In this document: positions 1-7,531 of the stretch, one piece after another
Numbering within the stretch: the first letter of the stretch is position 1
How the letters are laid out: every line of letters starts with the position of its first letter
Assembly (NCBI RefSeq): GCF_003236395.1
Contig: NZ_POUD01000080.1
Coordinates: 1 to 32,648, forward strand
Length of the DNA stretch: 32,648 nucleotides
Direction of reading: 5' to 3'
From: Nonomuraea aridisoli
GTDB taxonomy: Bacteria > Actinomycetota > Actinomycetes > Streptosporangiales > Streptosporangiaceae
Notes under the pieces: generated by a model
What the model was told of the DNA's origin: nothing
Databases searched by the model: none
Seen by the model: the letters and a program-made list of their open reading frames with translations, nothing else
Translations under genes and position numbers: made by a program

Positions 1-270
1 CCCCACCGCCACCGCGTACACCCCGCTGGTGTGGCCGACCAGCGGCTTTCCCACCGGGCTGCCCGTGGACAGATCCCACACCCGCACCGTCCTGTCATCT
101 CCACCGGTGACGGCCACGGTCATGCCGTTCAGCTCCCCCACCGCCACCGCGTACACCCCGCTGGTGTGGCCGACCAGCGGCTTTCCCACCGGGCTGCCCG
201 TGGACAGATCCCACACCCGCACCGTCCTGTCGTCACCACCGGTGACGGCGACGGTCTTCCCGTCCACCTC
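1..270 (-). repeat. Near-identical 135-bp tandem WD40 blade repeats
   Basis: Positions 1-135 and 136-270 are two copies of a 135-bp (45-codon) unit. By eye the first 96 bases are identical and the last 39 differ at 7 sites, about 95% identity overall. The next unit to the right (from 271) is clearly diverged, and the array continues past the left edge. The unit encodes one WD40 blade beginning GHTSGVYAVAVGE. The similarity points to recent duplication or gene conversion within the propeller. Confidence 0.92.
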
Positions 271-2763
271 CCCCACCGCGACCACGTCCACCGAGCCGAT
301 GTGGCCGATCAAGGCGGCTTGCGACAGATCGTCTGGGAGGTTGCCGATGGTGGATCTGGTGACGACGATGAGGGCGGCCACGATCGCGGCCAGGACGACA
401 CCGCGGCGTTTCAGCGCCTGGGGCAGGTTCACATTCGGTGTGCTGGGCGACCCGGACTTCTGCGTGGCCAGCCATTCCTGGAGGCGGATGTGCCGGAATT
501 GGTACATCCCTCCTGACTGACGGAGCAACTCCTGTTCCCGCGCGTCCGCGAGGAACGCCATGAGACGCCAGGGCAGGAGTCCGCGCCCCGCGAGCGCGAG
601 CCGTGCCAGTAAGAACCTCGGCCAGGCCCGGGTCAGCAAGATCAGCAGGGCGAAAACCGTCCCGGGCAGAAGCACGGCCCACCCGAGCAGCAAGGGGAGG
701 CTCTGACCTCCGGTGATCGCCGCGACTTCCACCGCGATGGTGTGACCTACGCTGTCGACTCCCTGAAACCACCCGTCGCGAGGCCATCGGGTGACGGCTC
801 TCTGAGTCATGGCGGCGACCACCCTGCCGGCGATCAGAGCGGGGAGCACCCCAACGCCCATGACCATCCCCGCGGCCAGCGCCCCCACGAGGGACGAACG
901 ACGATCCTGACGGATGAAGCGCAGCGGACTGGCTTGAGCCGAGCGTCTAGGCGGAGCGTGAAGCCAGTTGTGGACCGCCATCGCGAGACCGACCGTCACC
1001 GCCAGTGCCGCGCCCACCAGCACCAGCGCCCAGTAGCCCTGTACGTCTGCGACGACCCAGCCCTGTGCGCTGATGCTTATGGCGACTCCGGCCAGCACGG
1101 GCACGACCACGATCGCAGTCACGGCGAGGCCCGTGGTGAATCCGCGAAGCAGCCGGTCCATCGATCCACGAACCGTCAGCGACAACCGGCCTGGAGCGCG
1201 GTCAGCGCCGGCGGACCACGTCATCGTGGCCAGAACCGCGAAACCCGTTCCTGCCCAGGCACCGATGGCGAGCCCCCCGAAGAGGTTGGGGCGAGCGTCC
1301 CCCTTGCCGTTCTCGAGTGTGCGCGGAGCGCCGATGAGTTCGACGAAGTCATCCGTGTCCAGGAAAAGCGTCCACAGGAACGCCGCGACCATCAAGATCG
1401 CCCCGATGCCGAGCCCGATCAGCGGAGCGGCCCACGGCGACAGCAGTCGCCGGCTCAGCAGCCACCAGGCCAGGTCCCTCTCCCGGTGCTGGTGGAGATA
1501 TCGGGCCAGGAACATCAGCCAACCGCGAGCCTTGGCCGCCGGCCACTTGCTGACGGATCCCGGGACGATCTGGCCCGAAGGCAGCTTGTCCGGGGCGTAG
1601 GCCGCGTCGATCACCCGATCGAGCAGGTAGTCCTCGACGGCGTGCCGGGAGTCGAAGCGTACGGGATCGAGCAGTTCGGCCGGCGAGCCGCCGAGGCGCT
1701 GGTAGACCCGGCGCGCCATCGACACCATGAGCGGGGTGGACAGCGCCATGGCCAGCGGGCTGTCCGGCTCGGCACGCAGATGGTCGTACACCGGGCGCCA
1801 GTCCGTCCCGTCCGGCCAGTCCACCGCCTCCAGGTAGGCGATGATCTCCGTGCTCGTCACCGGGGCCACCTCGATGACCGGGGCCCGGCGAAGAGGCTGT
1901 CCGCCGCCGTCGATCACGTCCTGGTACTCGGCCGACCGGCACGTGACGACCACCGCGCGGTCCTGCCCGACCGCCTGGTTGATCGAACGTACGGCGCTGC
2001 GGCGGGCCGACTCGGGAATCTCGTCCAGCCCGTCGAGGATCGGCAGGAGCAACCCCCGGTCGTACAGGAGCTGGGGGATCTCCCTGCGGCCGTTGTAGTA
2101 GGAGGTGGCCAGGCTGTGCACGATCCAGGCGTCCATCGAGTCGGCCACCGGATCCCAGGAGGAGGCGGTCAGCAGCACCGGCACCGGGCCGCCGTCGGCA
2201 CGGACTTCGCTGTCCAGCAGGCCGAGGGTCAGCAGCACCGCCAGCACGGTCTTGCCCGAACCCGGCTCTCCCAGGACGAGCAGCCGTCCGCTGCGGATCG
2301 CCCGATAGTCGATGGCCAGCCGGCGGGTCACCGTGTCGAACTCGCCTTCCAGCCGGCCTTCCAGGCGAAGCTTGACCACCCGACCGACCTGCTGCCCCGT
2401 GATGAGCTCGTAATCGTCGCTGACGTCGCGCTCGGTGGCGGCCCAGGACAGGGGCAGCACGCCCGGGTCGCGGAGTTTGCGAACCTTGGTCTCCTCCAGC
2501 CACTGAGCCTGGACGGTGGCGGCGAGGTCGTCTGCCAGCGCGTTCGGTCTGAGCGGCTCCGACGGCTCTACGCGCAGAAGACTCGCCACCGTGATCGTCA
2601 GGGCCGCGAGACCCACGAACATGCTGATCACGCTGGCGCGTGCGTCGTTCTCCGAAGATTCGGAATTGGCCATCCATACCGCTAATACCACGAACCAGGC
2701 CACTAAAAGAAGAAGCAGGCCATTACGGATAAATCGTCGTCGTGATCGGGAACGGCTGGGCAC
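1..2763 (-). CDS. NACHT NTPase with membrane segments and C-terminal WD40 repeats (3' end outside window)
   Basis: One uninterrupted frame of 921 codons runs off the left edge. Two hydrophobic segments lie near residues 14-30 and 42-60. A NACHT/STAND NTPase follows, with Walker A GEPGSGKT at 165-172 and Walker B LPILDGLDEIP near 240. The typical end-of-NACHT motif YQFRHIRLQEWLA starts at 754. Between the NTPase core and that motif, and just after it, I see several long hydrophobic stretches (for example PLIGLGIGAILMVAAFLWTL), so the protein is probably polytopic. WD40 blades (VAVTGGDDRTVRVWDL) begin near 819 and continue out of the window. The GTG start is preferred because the hydrophobic N-terminus lies upstream of the first ATG (2673) and a -10 box sits 7 nt before it. 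Three TTA codons (2704-2706, 2683-2685, 610-612) suggest bldA dependence. Known family: signal-sensing NTPases, some of them antiphage. A defence role here is inference. Confidence 0.9.
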   Translation of the reverse strand, partial: MPSRSRSRRRFIRNGLLLLLVAWFVVLAVWMANSESSENDARASVISMFVGLAALTITVASLLRVEPSEPLRPNALADDLAATVQAQWLEETKVRKLRDPGVLPLSWAATERDVSDDYELITGQQVGRVVKLRLEGRLEGEFDTVTRRLAIDYRAIRSGRLLVLGEPGSGKTVLAVLLTLGLLDSEVRADGGPVPVLLTASSWDPVADSMDAWIVHSLATSYYNGRREIPQLLYDRGLLLPILDGLDEIPESARRSAVRSINQAVGQDRAVVVTCRSAEYQDVIDGGGQPLRRAPVIEVAPVTSTEIIAYLEAVDWPDGTDWRPVYDHLRAEPDSPLAMALSTPLMVSMARRVYQRLGGSPAELLDPVRFDSRHAVEDYLLDRVIDAAYAPDKLPSGQIVPGSVSKWPAAKARGWLMFLARYLHQHRERDLAWWLLSRRLLSPWAAPLIGLGIGAILMVAAFLWTLFLDTDDFVELIGAPRTLENGKGDARPNLFGGLAIGAWAGTGFAVLATMTWSAGADRAPGRLSLTVRGSMDRLLRGFTTGLAVTAIVVVPVLAGVAISISAQGWVVADVQGYWALVLVGAALAVTVGLAMAVHNWLHAPPRRSAQASPLRFIRQDRRSSLVGALAAGMVMGVGVLPALIAGRVVAAMTQRAVTRWPRDGWFQGVDSVGHTIAVEVAAITGGQSLPLLLGWAVLLPGTVFALLILLTRAWPRFLLARLALAGRGLLPWRLMAFLADAREQELLRQSGGMYQFRHIRLQEWLATQKSGSPSTPNVNLPQALKRRGVVLAAIVAALIVVTRSTIGNLPDDLSQAALIGHIGSVDVVAVGEVDGKTVAVTGGDDRTVRVWDLSTGSPVGKPLVGHTSGVYAVAVGELNGMTVAVTGGDDRTVRVWDLSTGSPVGKPLVGHTSGVYAVAVG

Positions 2764-2770
2764 ACGAAGA

Positions 2771-2776
2771 ATCGTA
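2771..2776 (-). promoter_or_regulatory. Putative leaderless -10 box of the NACHT gene
   Basis: TACGAT on the minus strand lies exactly 7 nt upstream of the GTG at 2763. That spacing would place the transcription start at or next to the start codon. No clear -35 was seen. It also falls just downstream of the preceding gene's stop (2816), so the NACHT gene may have its own promoter. Confidence 0.5.
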
Positions 2777-2815
2777 AGTCTCCCAGTGGCTCGGAGTGAA
2801 TTTTGAGCATAATGC

Positions 2816-3403
2816 TCAACAAGTCGCCCTAAAGCGATTATTGCCCGGGGGGTTTGTTCGCCGGAACGCCTCCGGCGTCGGGGCGACCAACCGCTCGAAC
2901 AGGTACGCCGCTCCGTCGGGATCGCTCATGCCTTCGGGATAGTCGATCTCCCCCACGCTCCAGCGATCATCACCGTTCTGACGCCACGAACAGGCGGTCA
3001 CGACGGGCATGCCGCCCTCGTCACAGAACGCGGGCTCCTCCACGCAAGCACGGAAGACCTCGGGAACGGAGTCGACCACCCCTGGCCACGGCCCGTCATG
3101 ATCGTACGGGCTCATCGGCGACTCGTGGTCGAAGCCGCGAACGTACGCACCCGCCGCGGAGAAGACGGCGGAGAAGACGATGGCGTACTCGTCCCCCGAG
3201 CCGTTGCGCATCGAGGCCGTCTCCTCCCCCGACCCCCAGCTCGCGTCGTAGAAGTGAAAACGGCTTGACCACTCGGGGCTCAGGATGGCGTCGAGCACGG
3301 CCATGGACCGGCACAGGTCGCGCAGCACCGGGATGTCAGGCAGCAGCCCGGCTGCTTCATGAGCAGTCATGCCACCATCCAAGCCGACACCACTGACATT
3401 CAC
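2816..3403 (-). CDS. Uncharacterised 195-aa acidic protein upstream of the NACHT gene
   Basis: I do not recognise a named domain. The protein is acidic, rich in Trp, Asp and Gly, and lacks a signal peptide or membrane segment. It contains the stretches LDAILSPEWSSRFHFYDASW, MRNGSGDEYAIVFS and GFDHESPMSPY, and resembles a family of hypothetical proteins I associate with actinomycetes (recall, not a search). The listed start is a GTG. An ATG at 3370 (MTAHEAAGLL) is an equally plausible start and follows a weak GGTGG sequence. The stop lies 52 nt before the NACHT start on the same strand, so the two may be co-transcribed. A perfect 12-bp internal duplication adds four residues (see separate entry). 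Function unknown. Confidence 0.75.
   Translation of the reverse strand: MNVSGVGLDGGMTAHEAAGLLPDIPVLRDLCRSMAVLDAILSPEWSSRFHFYDASWGSGEETASMRNGSGDEYAIVFSAVFSAAGAYVRGFDHESPMSPYDHDGPWPGVVDSVPEVFRACVEEPAFCDEGGMPVVTACSWRQNGDDRWSVGEIDYPEGMSDPDGAAYLFERLVAPTPEAFRRTNPPGNNRFRATC
3156..3179 (-). repeat. Perfect 12-bp tandem duplication inside a gene
   Basis: The plus-strand 12-mer GCGGAGAAGACG occurs twice in a row (3156-3167 and 3168-3179). In the minus-strand gene it produces the repeated residues in AIVFSAVFSAAGA and keeps the frame. It looks like replication slippage. Confidence 0.85.
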
Positions 3404-3474
3404 AGCGCCCCGCTACCCGCGTAAGGGAAGGGCTTGCACGGAAGCCGACAGGGCGGCGAATTCCTGTCGTACCG

Positions 3475-3781
3475 ATGACCACTCTCCCGCGCATCATTCC
3501 CATCGCCTACATACCCGACCACCACACCGGCGCGATCGGCCATGGGGAAGGCGGTCAGTTCTTCGGGTCCGTCGTCGCCGCCTTCCGCGAGGGCAACACC
3601 CACACCGACGACTGGCCGTCGCACAAACGCTGGTACGCGGTCCTGCACACCTTCGCCGCCACCGGCCACCATCATCGAGCACACCGGCGTCGCCCTCGCG
3701 CGCGAGGGCGAGGAGCATGCCGAGTTCCACCCGAACGGCATCGGCTTCTACGACCCCTGGGACGGCGTCTACGACACCTGA
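3475..3781 (+). pseudogene. Frameshifted small hypothetical gene
   Basis: Codon usage shows coding in frame from ATG 3475 (MTTLPRIIPIAYIPD..., GGQFFGSVVAAFREGNTH, KRWYAVLHTF). It then continues in the next frame as IIEHTGVALAREGEEHAEF and NGIGFYDPWDGVYDT, ending at TGA 3779-3781. Both halves have the strong third-position G/C bias of real genes. The switch falls around 3661-3675 (ACCGGCCACCATCATCG) and equals one extra base or two missing bases. If the upstream frame is followed without a shift it degenerates into Arg-rich sequence. From memory, relatives end in a similar PWDG-YDT motif but are longer, so an internal deletion is possible. It may be a true pseudogene or a sequencing error. Function unknown. 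Confidence 0.7.
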
Positions 3782-3818
3782 CGCCATCGGGTCGAGCGAT
3801 CTTGTCGTAGGCGATCGG

Positions 3819-3824
3819 TAGCAT
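3819..3824 (+). promoter_or_regulatory. Putative leaderless -10 box of the LRR-like gene
   Basis: TAGCAT lies 7 nt before the ATG at 3832, and there is no ribosome binding site in between. This predicts a leaderless transcript and supports that start codon. Confidence 0.45.
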
Positions 3825-3831
3825 CCCGCCC

Positions 3832-5292
3832 ATGTTGCGGGTCGGAGACGTGGCGGCCATGCCCCTTCCGCTGGGCGGCTATGGCGCGTGCCAGGTGAGC
3901 GGAGTCAGCGGAGGCTGCACGACGGTATGCGCACTCGACTGGCACTCCGACGAGCTGCCCACACTCGACGAGCTCGCCTCAGCCGCACCGCTGATCTTTG
4001 ACCATCACAGCCACTCGGGACGACCGGACGCCCTCATGGTCGACAGCGCCGATCCACCGCCGCCCGACTTCGTCTGGCTCGGGCGACAACCGGTCCACCC
4101 TGACACCCCGCCCGAGACGAACGCCTTCGGCGTCTGGGAGAGCATCCCGCTAAGCGTCGCCTCCCAGCGGCGCTGGGATCTCCATGTGCCCGCCGCGGCC
4201 AAGGCCGCCTACCGCGACGCCGTCCACGGCCCGGTCATGGTCGATCTCGGCGACGTGCCGCGGACCATGTACGCCACCGCGTCATCGCTCATCCTCCCGG
4301 CTCATCTCACAGACGTCCGCTGGCCGGCCTTGGACGCGCTGCCCCAGCTGACCAGCGTGAGATGCTCAGGCCCGGATCGCGGCCTCGCCGAGGCTCTCGC
4401 CGCCCGCCCGATCATCCAGAGCCTTGTATGGGACGATCCCCCGCACACGGTCGATCTGAGCGCGACACACCTGACCAGACTGACGATCTCGGGCACCGGG
4501 CCACGACTGTTGCGCCTGCCACCCGGACTCATCGACCTCCACGTGGAGGGGCGACCACCCGCAGCCGTCGAGGCGGCCGAGGAGGGACGCTGGATCCATC
4601 TCAGCATGGCCGCATTCCCCGATGTCGTCCCGAACGGTCTCCATGGAGTCCGCCGTCTCGACCTCCGCGGATCCGGTGACCTGTCCCTGACCGCTCTCGA
4701 GGCCCTGACGGACCTGGAGTGTCTGCACATCCGCTGGAACCACCCGCACGGCAGCCTGCTCGACGACTCCCGTCTGAGCGGCTTCTCGCGGTTGCACACC
4801 TTACGACTCACGGACGCCTACGGCGTCGATGCGTCATCCCTGTCCCGTCCACCCACCTCCGTACGCCGCCTGGACGTCAACGGCATCCGCCGCAGCCAGT
4901 CCGAACTCCTCATGGCACGCCACCGAGGCACGCCCGTGCAGGTGATCGTGTGGGGCGCCAAGCCCGACGCCTGGCTCGCGTCCAACGTCGACAACCCGCT
5001 GCGCGACTGGGTCGATGACGACGAAGAAGCCGGCGCCGCAGCATGCGAGGCCTATGCCTCGGCCGTTCGCGCCATCGGCTCTCTGCCCGCCGGCGATCCC
5101 GCCACGGCCACCGCGGCACAGCCGATCCTGCGCGACCTGATCGAACAGCTCAACACGATCGACGAACGCTCCGAGATCATCGACACCCTCCGCAGGGAAG
5201 AGGCCGCGGACGCCTTCTTCGATCTCGCGCAACGCGCCGGCGTCACCGATTCCGAGGCGGCCGACTGGTTCGACGAGTGGCGCGACTTCTGA
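3832..5292 (+). CDS. Leucine-rich-repeat-like protein, 486 aa
   Basis: The N-terminal ~150 residues form a compact non-repetitive part (LGGYGACQVSGVSGGCTTV, APLIFDHHSH). Residues ~160-380 show irregular leucine-rich-repeat-like segments such as LPQLTSVRC, LTRLTISGTG, VRRLDLRGSGDLS, LTDLECLHIRW and RLHTLRLTDAYG. The C-terminal ~100 residues are acidic and helical (DDDEEAGAAACEAYA, LIEQLNTIDERSEIIDTLRR). There is no signal peptide or transmembrane segment, so it is probably cytosolic. LRR proteins of this type generally bind other proteins; the partner is unknown. One TTA codon (4801-4803) is unusual for the genome. The ATG start agrees with a -10 box 7 nt upstream. It sits 50 nt after the frameshifted gene and converges on the DUF4240 gene. 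Related genes can carry other automatic names, so the product name should be held loosely. Confidence 0.75.
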   Translation: MLRVGDVAAMPLPLGGYGACQVSGVSGGCTTVCALDWHSDELPTLDELASAAPLIFDHHSHSGRPDALMVDSADPPPPDFVWLGRQPVHPDTPPETNAFGVWESIPLSVASQRRWDLHVPAAAKAAYRDAVHGPVMVDLGDVPRTMYATASSLILPAHLTDVRWPALDALPQLTSVRCSGPDRGLAEALAARPIIQSLVWDDPPHTVDLSATHLTRLTISGTGPRLLRLPPGLIDLHVEGRPPAAVEAAEEGRWIHLSMAAFPDVVPNGLHGVRRLDLRGSGDLSLTALEALTDLECLHIRWNHPHGSLLDDSRLSGFSRLHTLRLTDAYGVDASSLSRPPTSVRRLDVNGIRRSQSELLMARHRGTPVQVIVWGAKPDAWLASNVDNPLRDWVDDDEEAGAAACEAYASAVRAIGSLPAGDPATATAAQPILRDLIEQLNTIDERSEIIDTLRREEAADAFFDLAQRAGVTDSEAADWFDEWRDF

Positions 5293-5409
5293 CGCGGGTG
5301 AGGATGTCGGGGGTTGCGGCGGTCTTCGGGGAGGAACAGACGCGGGCCTGCTCGCACCCCCTGGGAGAAGGTCGACGGTGAAAGCTCGCAGAAAACCCAC
5401 CGGCCGACG

Positions 5410-5429
5410 GAGCCCCGGTCAGGGGACTC
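5410..5429. terminator. Weak hairpin between convergent genes
   Basis: GAGCCCC and GGGGACTC flank a short loop and can pair with one mismatch. The hairpin lies in the 157-nt gap between the LRR-like gene (+) and the DUF4240 gene (-). There is no T-tract. The rest of the gap shows nothing I can assign. Confidence 0.25.
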
Positions 5430-5449
5430 TTCCACCCTCGCGCCCAGGC

Positions 5450-6115
5450 TCAATCGGTGACGCCGTAGTGGCGGGCGAGCCGTGGCAGACGACGGATGAA
5501 CTCGTCCTTGTCGCCGAAGTCCCACTCCTCGCCGTCCGGCGCCGCGTGGTAGCTCAGGAAAGGAAACTTGCCGTGTACGCCTTTCGCGCGCACGGCATCA
5601 CCCAGACTGTCCGGCTCCAAGCCGGTGGCCTGCCTGTAGGGGTCGAAGGTCACGTAGGCGAAGGACTCGAAGTCGGGGGAGTCCTCCCTCGGCCAGAACT
5701 CACGCCGGGTGTGTGTGACCCGCTTCAGATGGAACCTCCCGTTCCTGGACCGGCTCGTCCGTTCGTGGGAGAAGGTCCGGGCGAGTTCGAAGAGGCGCTG
5801 GATCTCCGGCAGCTCAAGGATGCGATCAGGACAGTCGGCGATCTTCTCGAAGGTGTCACGGCCGAGGCTGATCAACCAGTTCACGAAGTACTCGAAGCCA
5901 TCGGAGGACCCGAACCCGGTGACGGTCCAGAACACCGCGTACATGTCCCACGAACAGCCGCGATTGGCACAGACCGTGAACCAGGTCTGGTAGTCCACGA
6001 TCTCTTCGGCGGTCAGGCCAGAGAGATGATCCTCGAGCCACGCCGATCGCGCGGGGCGACTGTCCGTCTCCCTGCCGGAGCGCTCAACCAACTCCCAGAA
6101 GCCGTCGATGTCCAC
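5450..6115 (-). CDS. DUF4240 domain protein, 221 aa
   Basis: The N-terminal ~125 residues match the DUF4240 pattern: an initial MDIDGFWELVERS, LTAEEIVDYQTWF, a WDMYAVFWTVTGFGSSDGFEYF core and NWLISLGRDTFEKIA. The function of this domain is not established. The C-terminal ~95 residues (ELPEIQRLFELAR, FWPREDSPDFESF, SYHAAPDGEEWDFGDKDEF) are polar with no recognised domain. No signal peptide or membrane segment. The start is a GTG at 6115 because the conserved domain begins immediately. It converges on the LRR-like gene and lies 125 nt upstream of the fadE25 stop, with a probable terminator in between, so it is likely not part of the fadE25 unit. It belongs to the accessory block at the left end. 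Confidence 0.85.
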   Translation of the reverse strand: MDIDGFWELVERSGRETDSRPARSAWLEDHLSGLTAEEIVDYQTWFTVCANRGCSWDMYAVFWTVTGFGSSDGFEYFVNWLISLGRDTFEKIADCPDRILELPEIQRLFELARTFSHERTSRSRNGRFHLKRVTHTRREFWPREDSPDFESFAYVTFDPYRQATGLEPDSLGDAVRAKGVHGKFPFLSYHAAPDGEEWDFGDKDEFIRRLPRLARHYGVTD

Positions 6116-6199
6116 AAGCCGCGATCATCGCACGCGTCGGACCTCACGCACAGCTCACGGAACAACGCCCTTGGAGCGACTCGGACAGCACGCGAAGAT

Positions 6200-6222
6200 C
6201 CCGGGAGCCGCACGGCCCCGGG
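6200..6222 (-). terminator. Probable terminator of the acyl-CoA dehydrogenase gene
   Basis: CCCGGG (6200-6205) pairs with CCCGGG (6217-6222), and the stem continues as GCC/GGC around a GCAC loop after one bulged A. That is a 9-bp GC hairpin about 20-40 nt past the minus-strand stop at 6241. No U-tract, as is common in actinobacteria. Confidence 0.5.
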
Positions 6223-6240
6223 TTCTCGCGGGTGAAAGGC

Positions 6241-7404
6241 CTACTTGAGGAGCTGGCGGGCGATGACCATGCGCTGGATCTGGTTGGTGCCCTCGTAGAT
6301 CTGGGTGATCTTGGCGTCGCGCATCATGCGCTCGACCGGGAAGTCCTTCGTGTAGCCGTAGCCGCCCAGGAGTTGCACCGCGTCCGTGGTGATCTGCATG
6401 GCGGCGTCCGAGGCGGCGCACTTGGCGGCGCTCGACAGGTACGTCAGGTCGGCCTGCGGTTCGCCGTTCATGGCGCGTTCGGACTTGGCCGCCGCGTGGT
6501 AGGTGAGCTGCCGGGCCGACTCCAGCTTCATCGCCATGTCGGCGATCATGAACTGCACGCCCTGGAAGTCCGCCACCGGCCGGCCGAACTGCTTGCGTTC
6601 CTTGACGTAGCCGATCGCGTAGTCGAGCGCCCCCTGCGCGATGCCGAGCGCCTGGGCGGCGATCGTGATGCGGGTGTGGTCGAGCGTGGCGAGCGCGGTC
6701 TTGAAGCCGGTGCCGGGCTCGCCGATCATGCGCGAGGCCGGGATGCGGACGTTGTCGAAGATGACCTGCCGCGTGGGCGAGCCCTTGATGCCGAGCTTCT
6801 TCTCCTTCGGCCCGAACGAGACGCCCTCGTCCGACTTCTCCACGACGAAGGCGGAGATGCCGCGCGCCCCGGCGGACGGGTCGGTGACCGCCATCACCGT
6901 GTAGAACTCCGACAGGCCGGCGTTGGTGATCCACATCTTGGTGCCGTTGAGCACGTACGCGTCACCGTCGGCCACCGCCCGCGTCCTCATGGCCGCCGCG
7001 TCCGAGCCGGCCTCCGGCTCCGACAGCGCGTACGAGAACATCGCCTCGCCCCTCGCCACCGGCTTCAGGTAGCGGGTCTTGAGCTCCGGCGAGGCCGACA
7101 GCAGCAGCGGCACCGTGCCGAGCTTGTTGACGGCGGGGATCAGGGAGGAGGACGCGCAGGCGCGGGCCACCTCCTCGATGACGATCACGGTCGCCAGCGC
7201 GTCGGCCCCGGCGCCGCCGTACTGCTCAGGGACGTGTACGGCGTGCAGGTCGGCCGCCACGAGCGCCTTGTAGACGTCCCAGGAGAACTCCTCGGTCTCG
7301 TCGATCTCGGCGGCGTGCGGAGCGATCTTCTCGTCGGCCAGGGCGCGAACCGTCTCCCTGAGCATGTCGTGCTCTTCGGCGGGCGCGTACAGAGGGAAGC
7401 TCAT
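6241..7404 (-). CDS. fadE25: Acyl-CoA dehydrogenase (FadE25 type)
   Basis: Flavoprotein that introduces the alpha-beta double bond into acyl-CoA, feeding electrons to ETF. The 387-aa length is normal for the family. The order is N-terminal helical domain, middle beta domain (signatures ALSEPEAGSDAAAM and WITNAGLSEFYTV), then the C-terminal helical domain with RKQFGRPVADFQ and QLLGGYGYTKDFPVERMMRD. The catalytic base is Glu371 in QIYEGTNQIQR. It is very similar to short/branched or butyryl-type dehydrogenases; exact chain length cannot be read from sequence. The symbol rests on context: M. tuberculosis fadE25 adjoins purE-purK, as here apart from the inserted ugd region. ATG 7404 has a -10 box 7 nt upstream and no Shine-Dalgarno, so it is probably leaderless. 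Confidence 0.95.
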   Translation of the reverse strand: MSFPLYAPAEEHDMLRETVRALADEKIAPHAAEIDETEEFSWDVYKALVAADLHAVHVPEQYGGAGADALATVIVIEEVARACASSSLIPAVNKLGTVPLLLSASPELKTRYLKPVARGEAMFSYALSEPEAGSDAAAMRTRAVADGDAYVLNGTKMWITNAGLSEFYTVMAVTDPSAGARGISAFVVEKSDEGVSFGPKEKKLGIKGSPTRQVIFDNVRIPASRMIGEPGTGFKTALATLDHTRITIAAQALGIAQGALDYAIGYVKERKQFGRPVADFQGVQFMIADMAMKLESARQLTYHAAAKSERAMNGEPQADLTYLSSAAKCAASDAAMQITTDAVQLLGGYGYTKDFPVERMMRDAKITQIYEGTNQIQRMVIARQLLK

Positions 7405-7411
7405 GCGTCAA

Positions 7412-7417
7412 ATACTA
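7412..7417 (-). promoter_or_regulatory. Putative leaderless -10 box of the acyl-CoA dehydrogenase gene
   Basis: TAGTAT on the minus strand is 7 nt before ATG 7404. It lies in the 127-nt divergent gap shared with the UDP-glucose dehydrogenase gene. Confidence 0.55.
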
Positions 7418-7531
7418 GGATGTCCGAGCATCTTGTTACCAGCGGGTACGGTTTGCGAAGAATTGCAGGTGGCACGTAGCAGGTAGCGGAAGGCCCGGTA
7501 ACATGCCTCCGCGATCGAAAGGAGCTCACAC

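Noticed and set aside
1..270. CRISPR-like or mobile repeat array
   Set aside because: The 135-bp repeats are in-frame WD40 codons without spacers; they are part of the gene.
742..2685. Long plus-strand open frame opposite the NACHT gene
   Set aside because: Its product is rich in Arg, His, Gln and Asp with no family resemblance, while the opposite strand gives a clear NACHT protein. It is a GC-driven antisense shadow.
3655..3680. Programmed ribosomal frameshift in the small gene
   Set aside because: No slippery heptamer or stimulating structure is visible, and only one base of offset near a CCACCATCATC run is needed. A mutation or sequence error is simpler.
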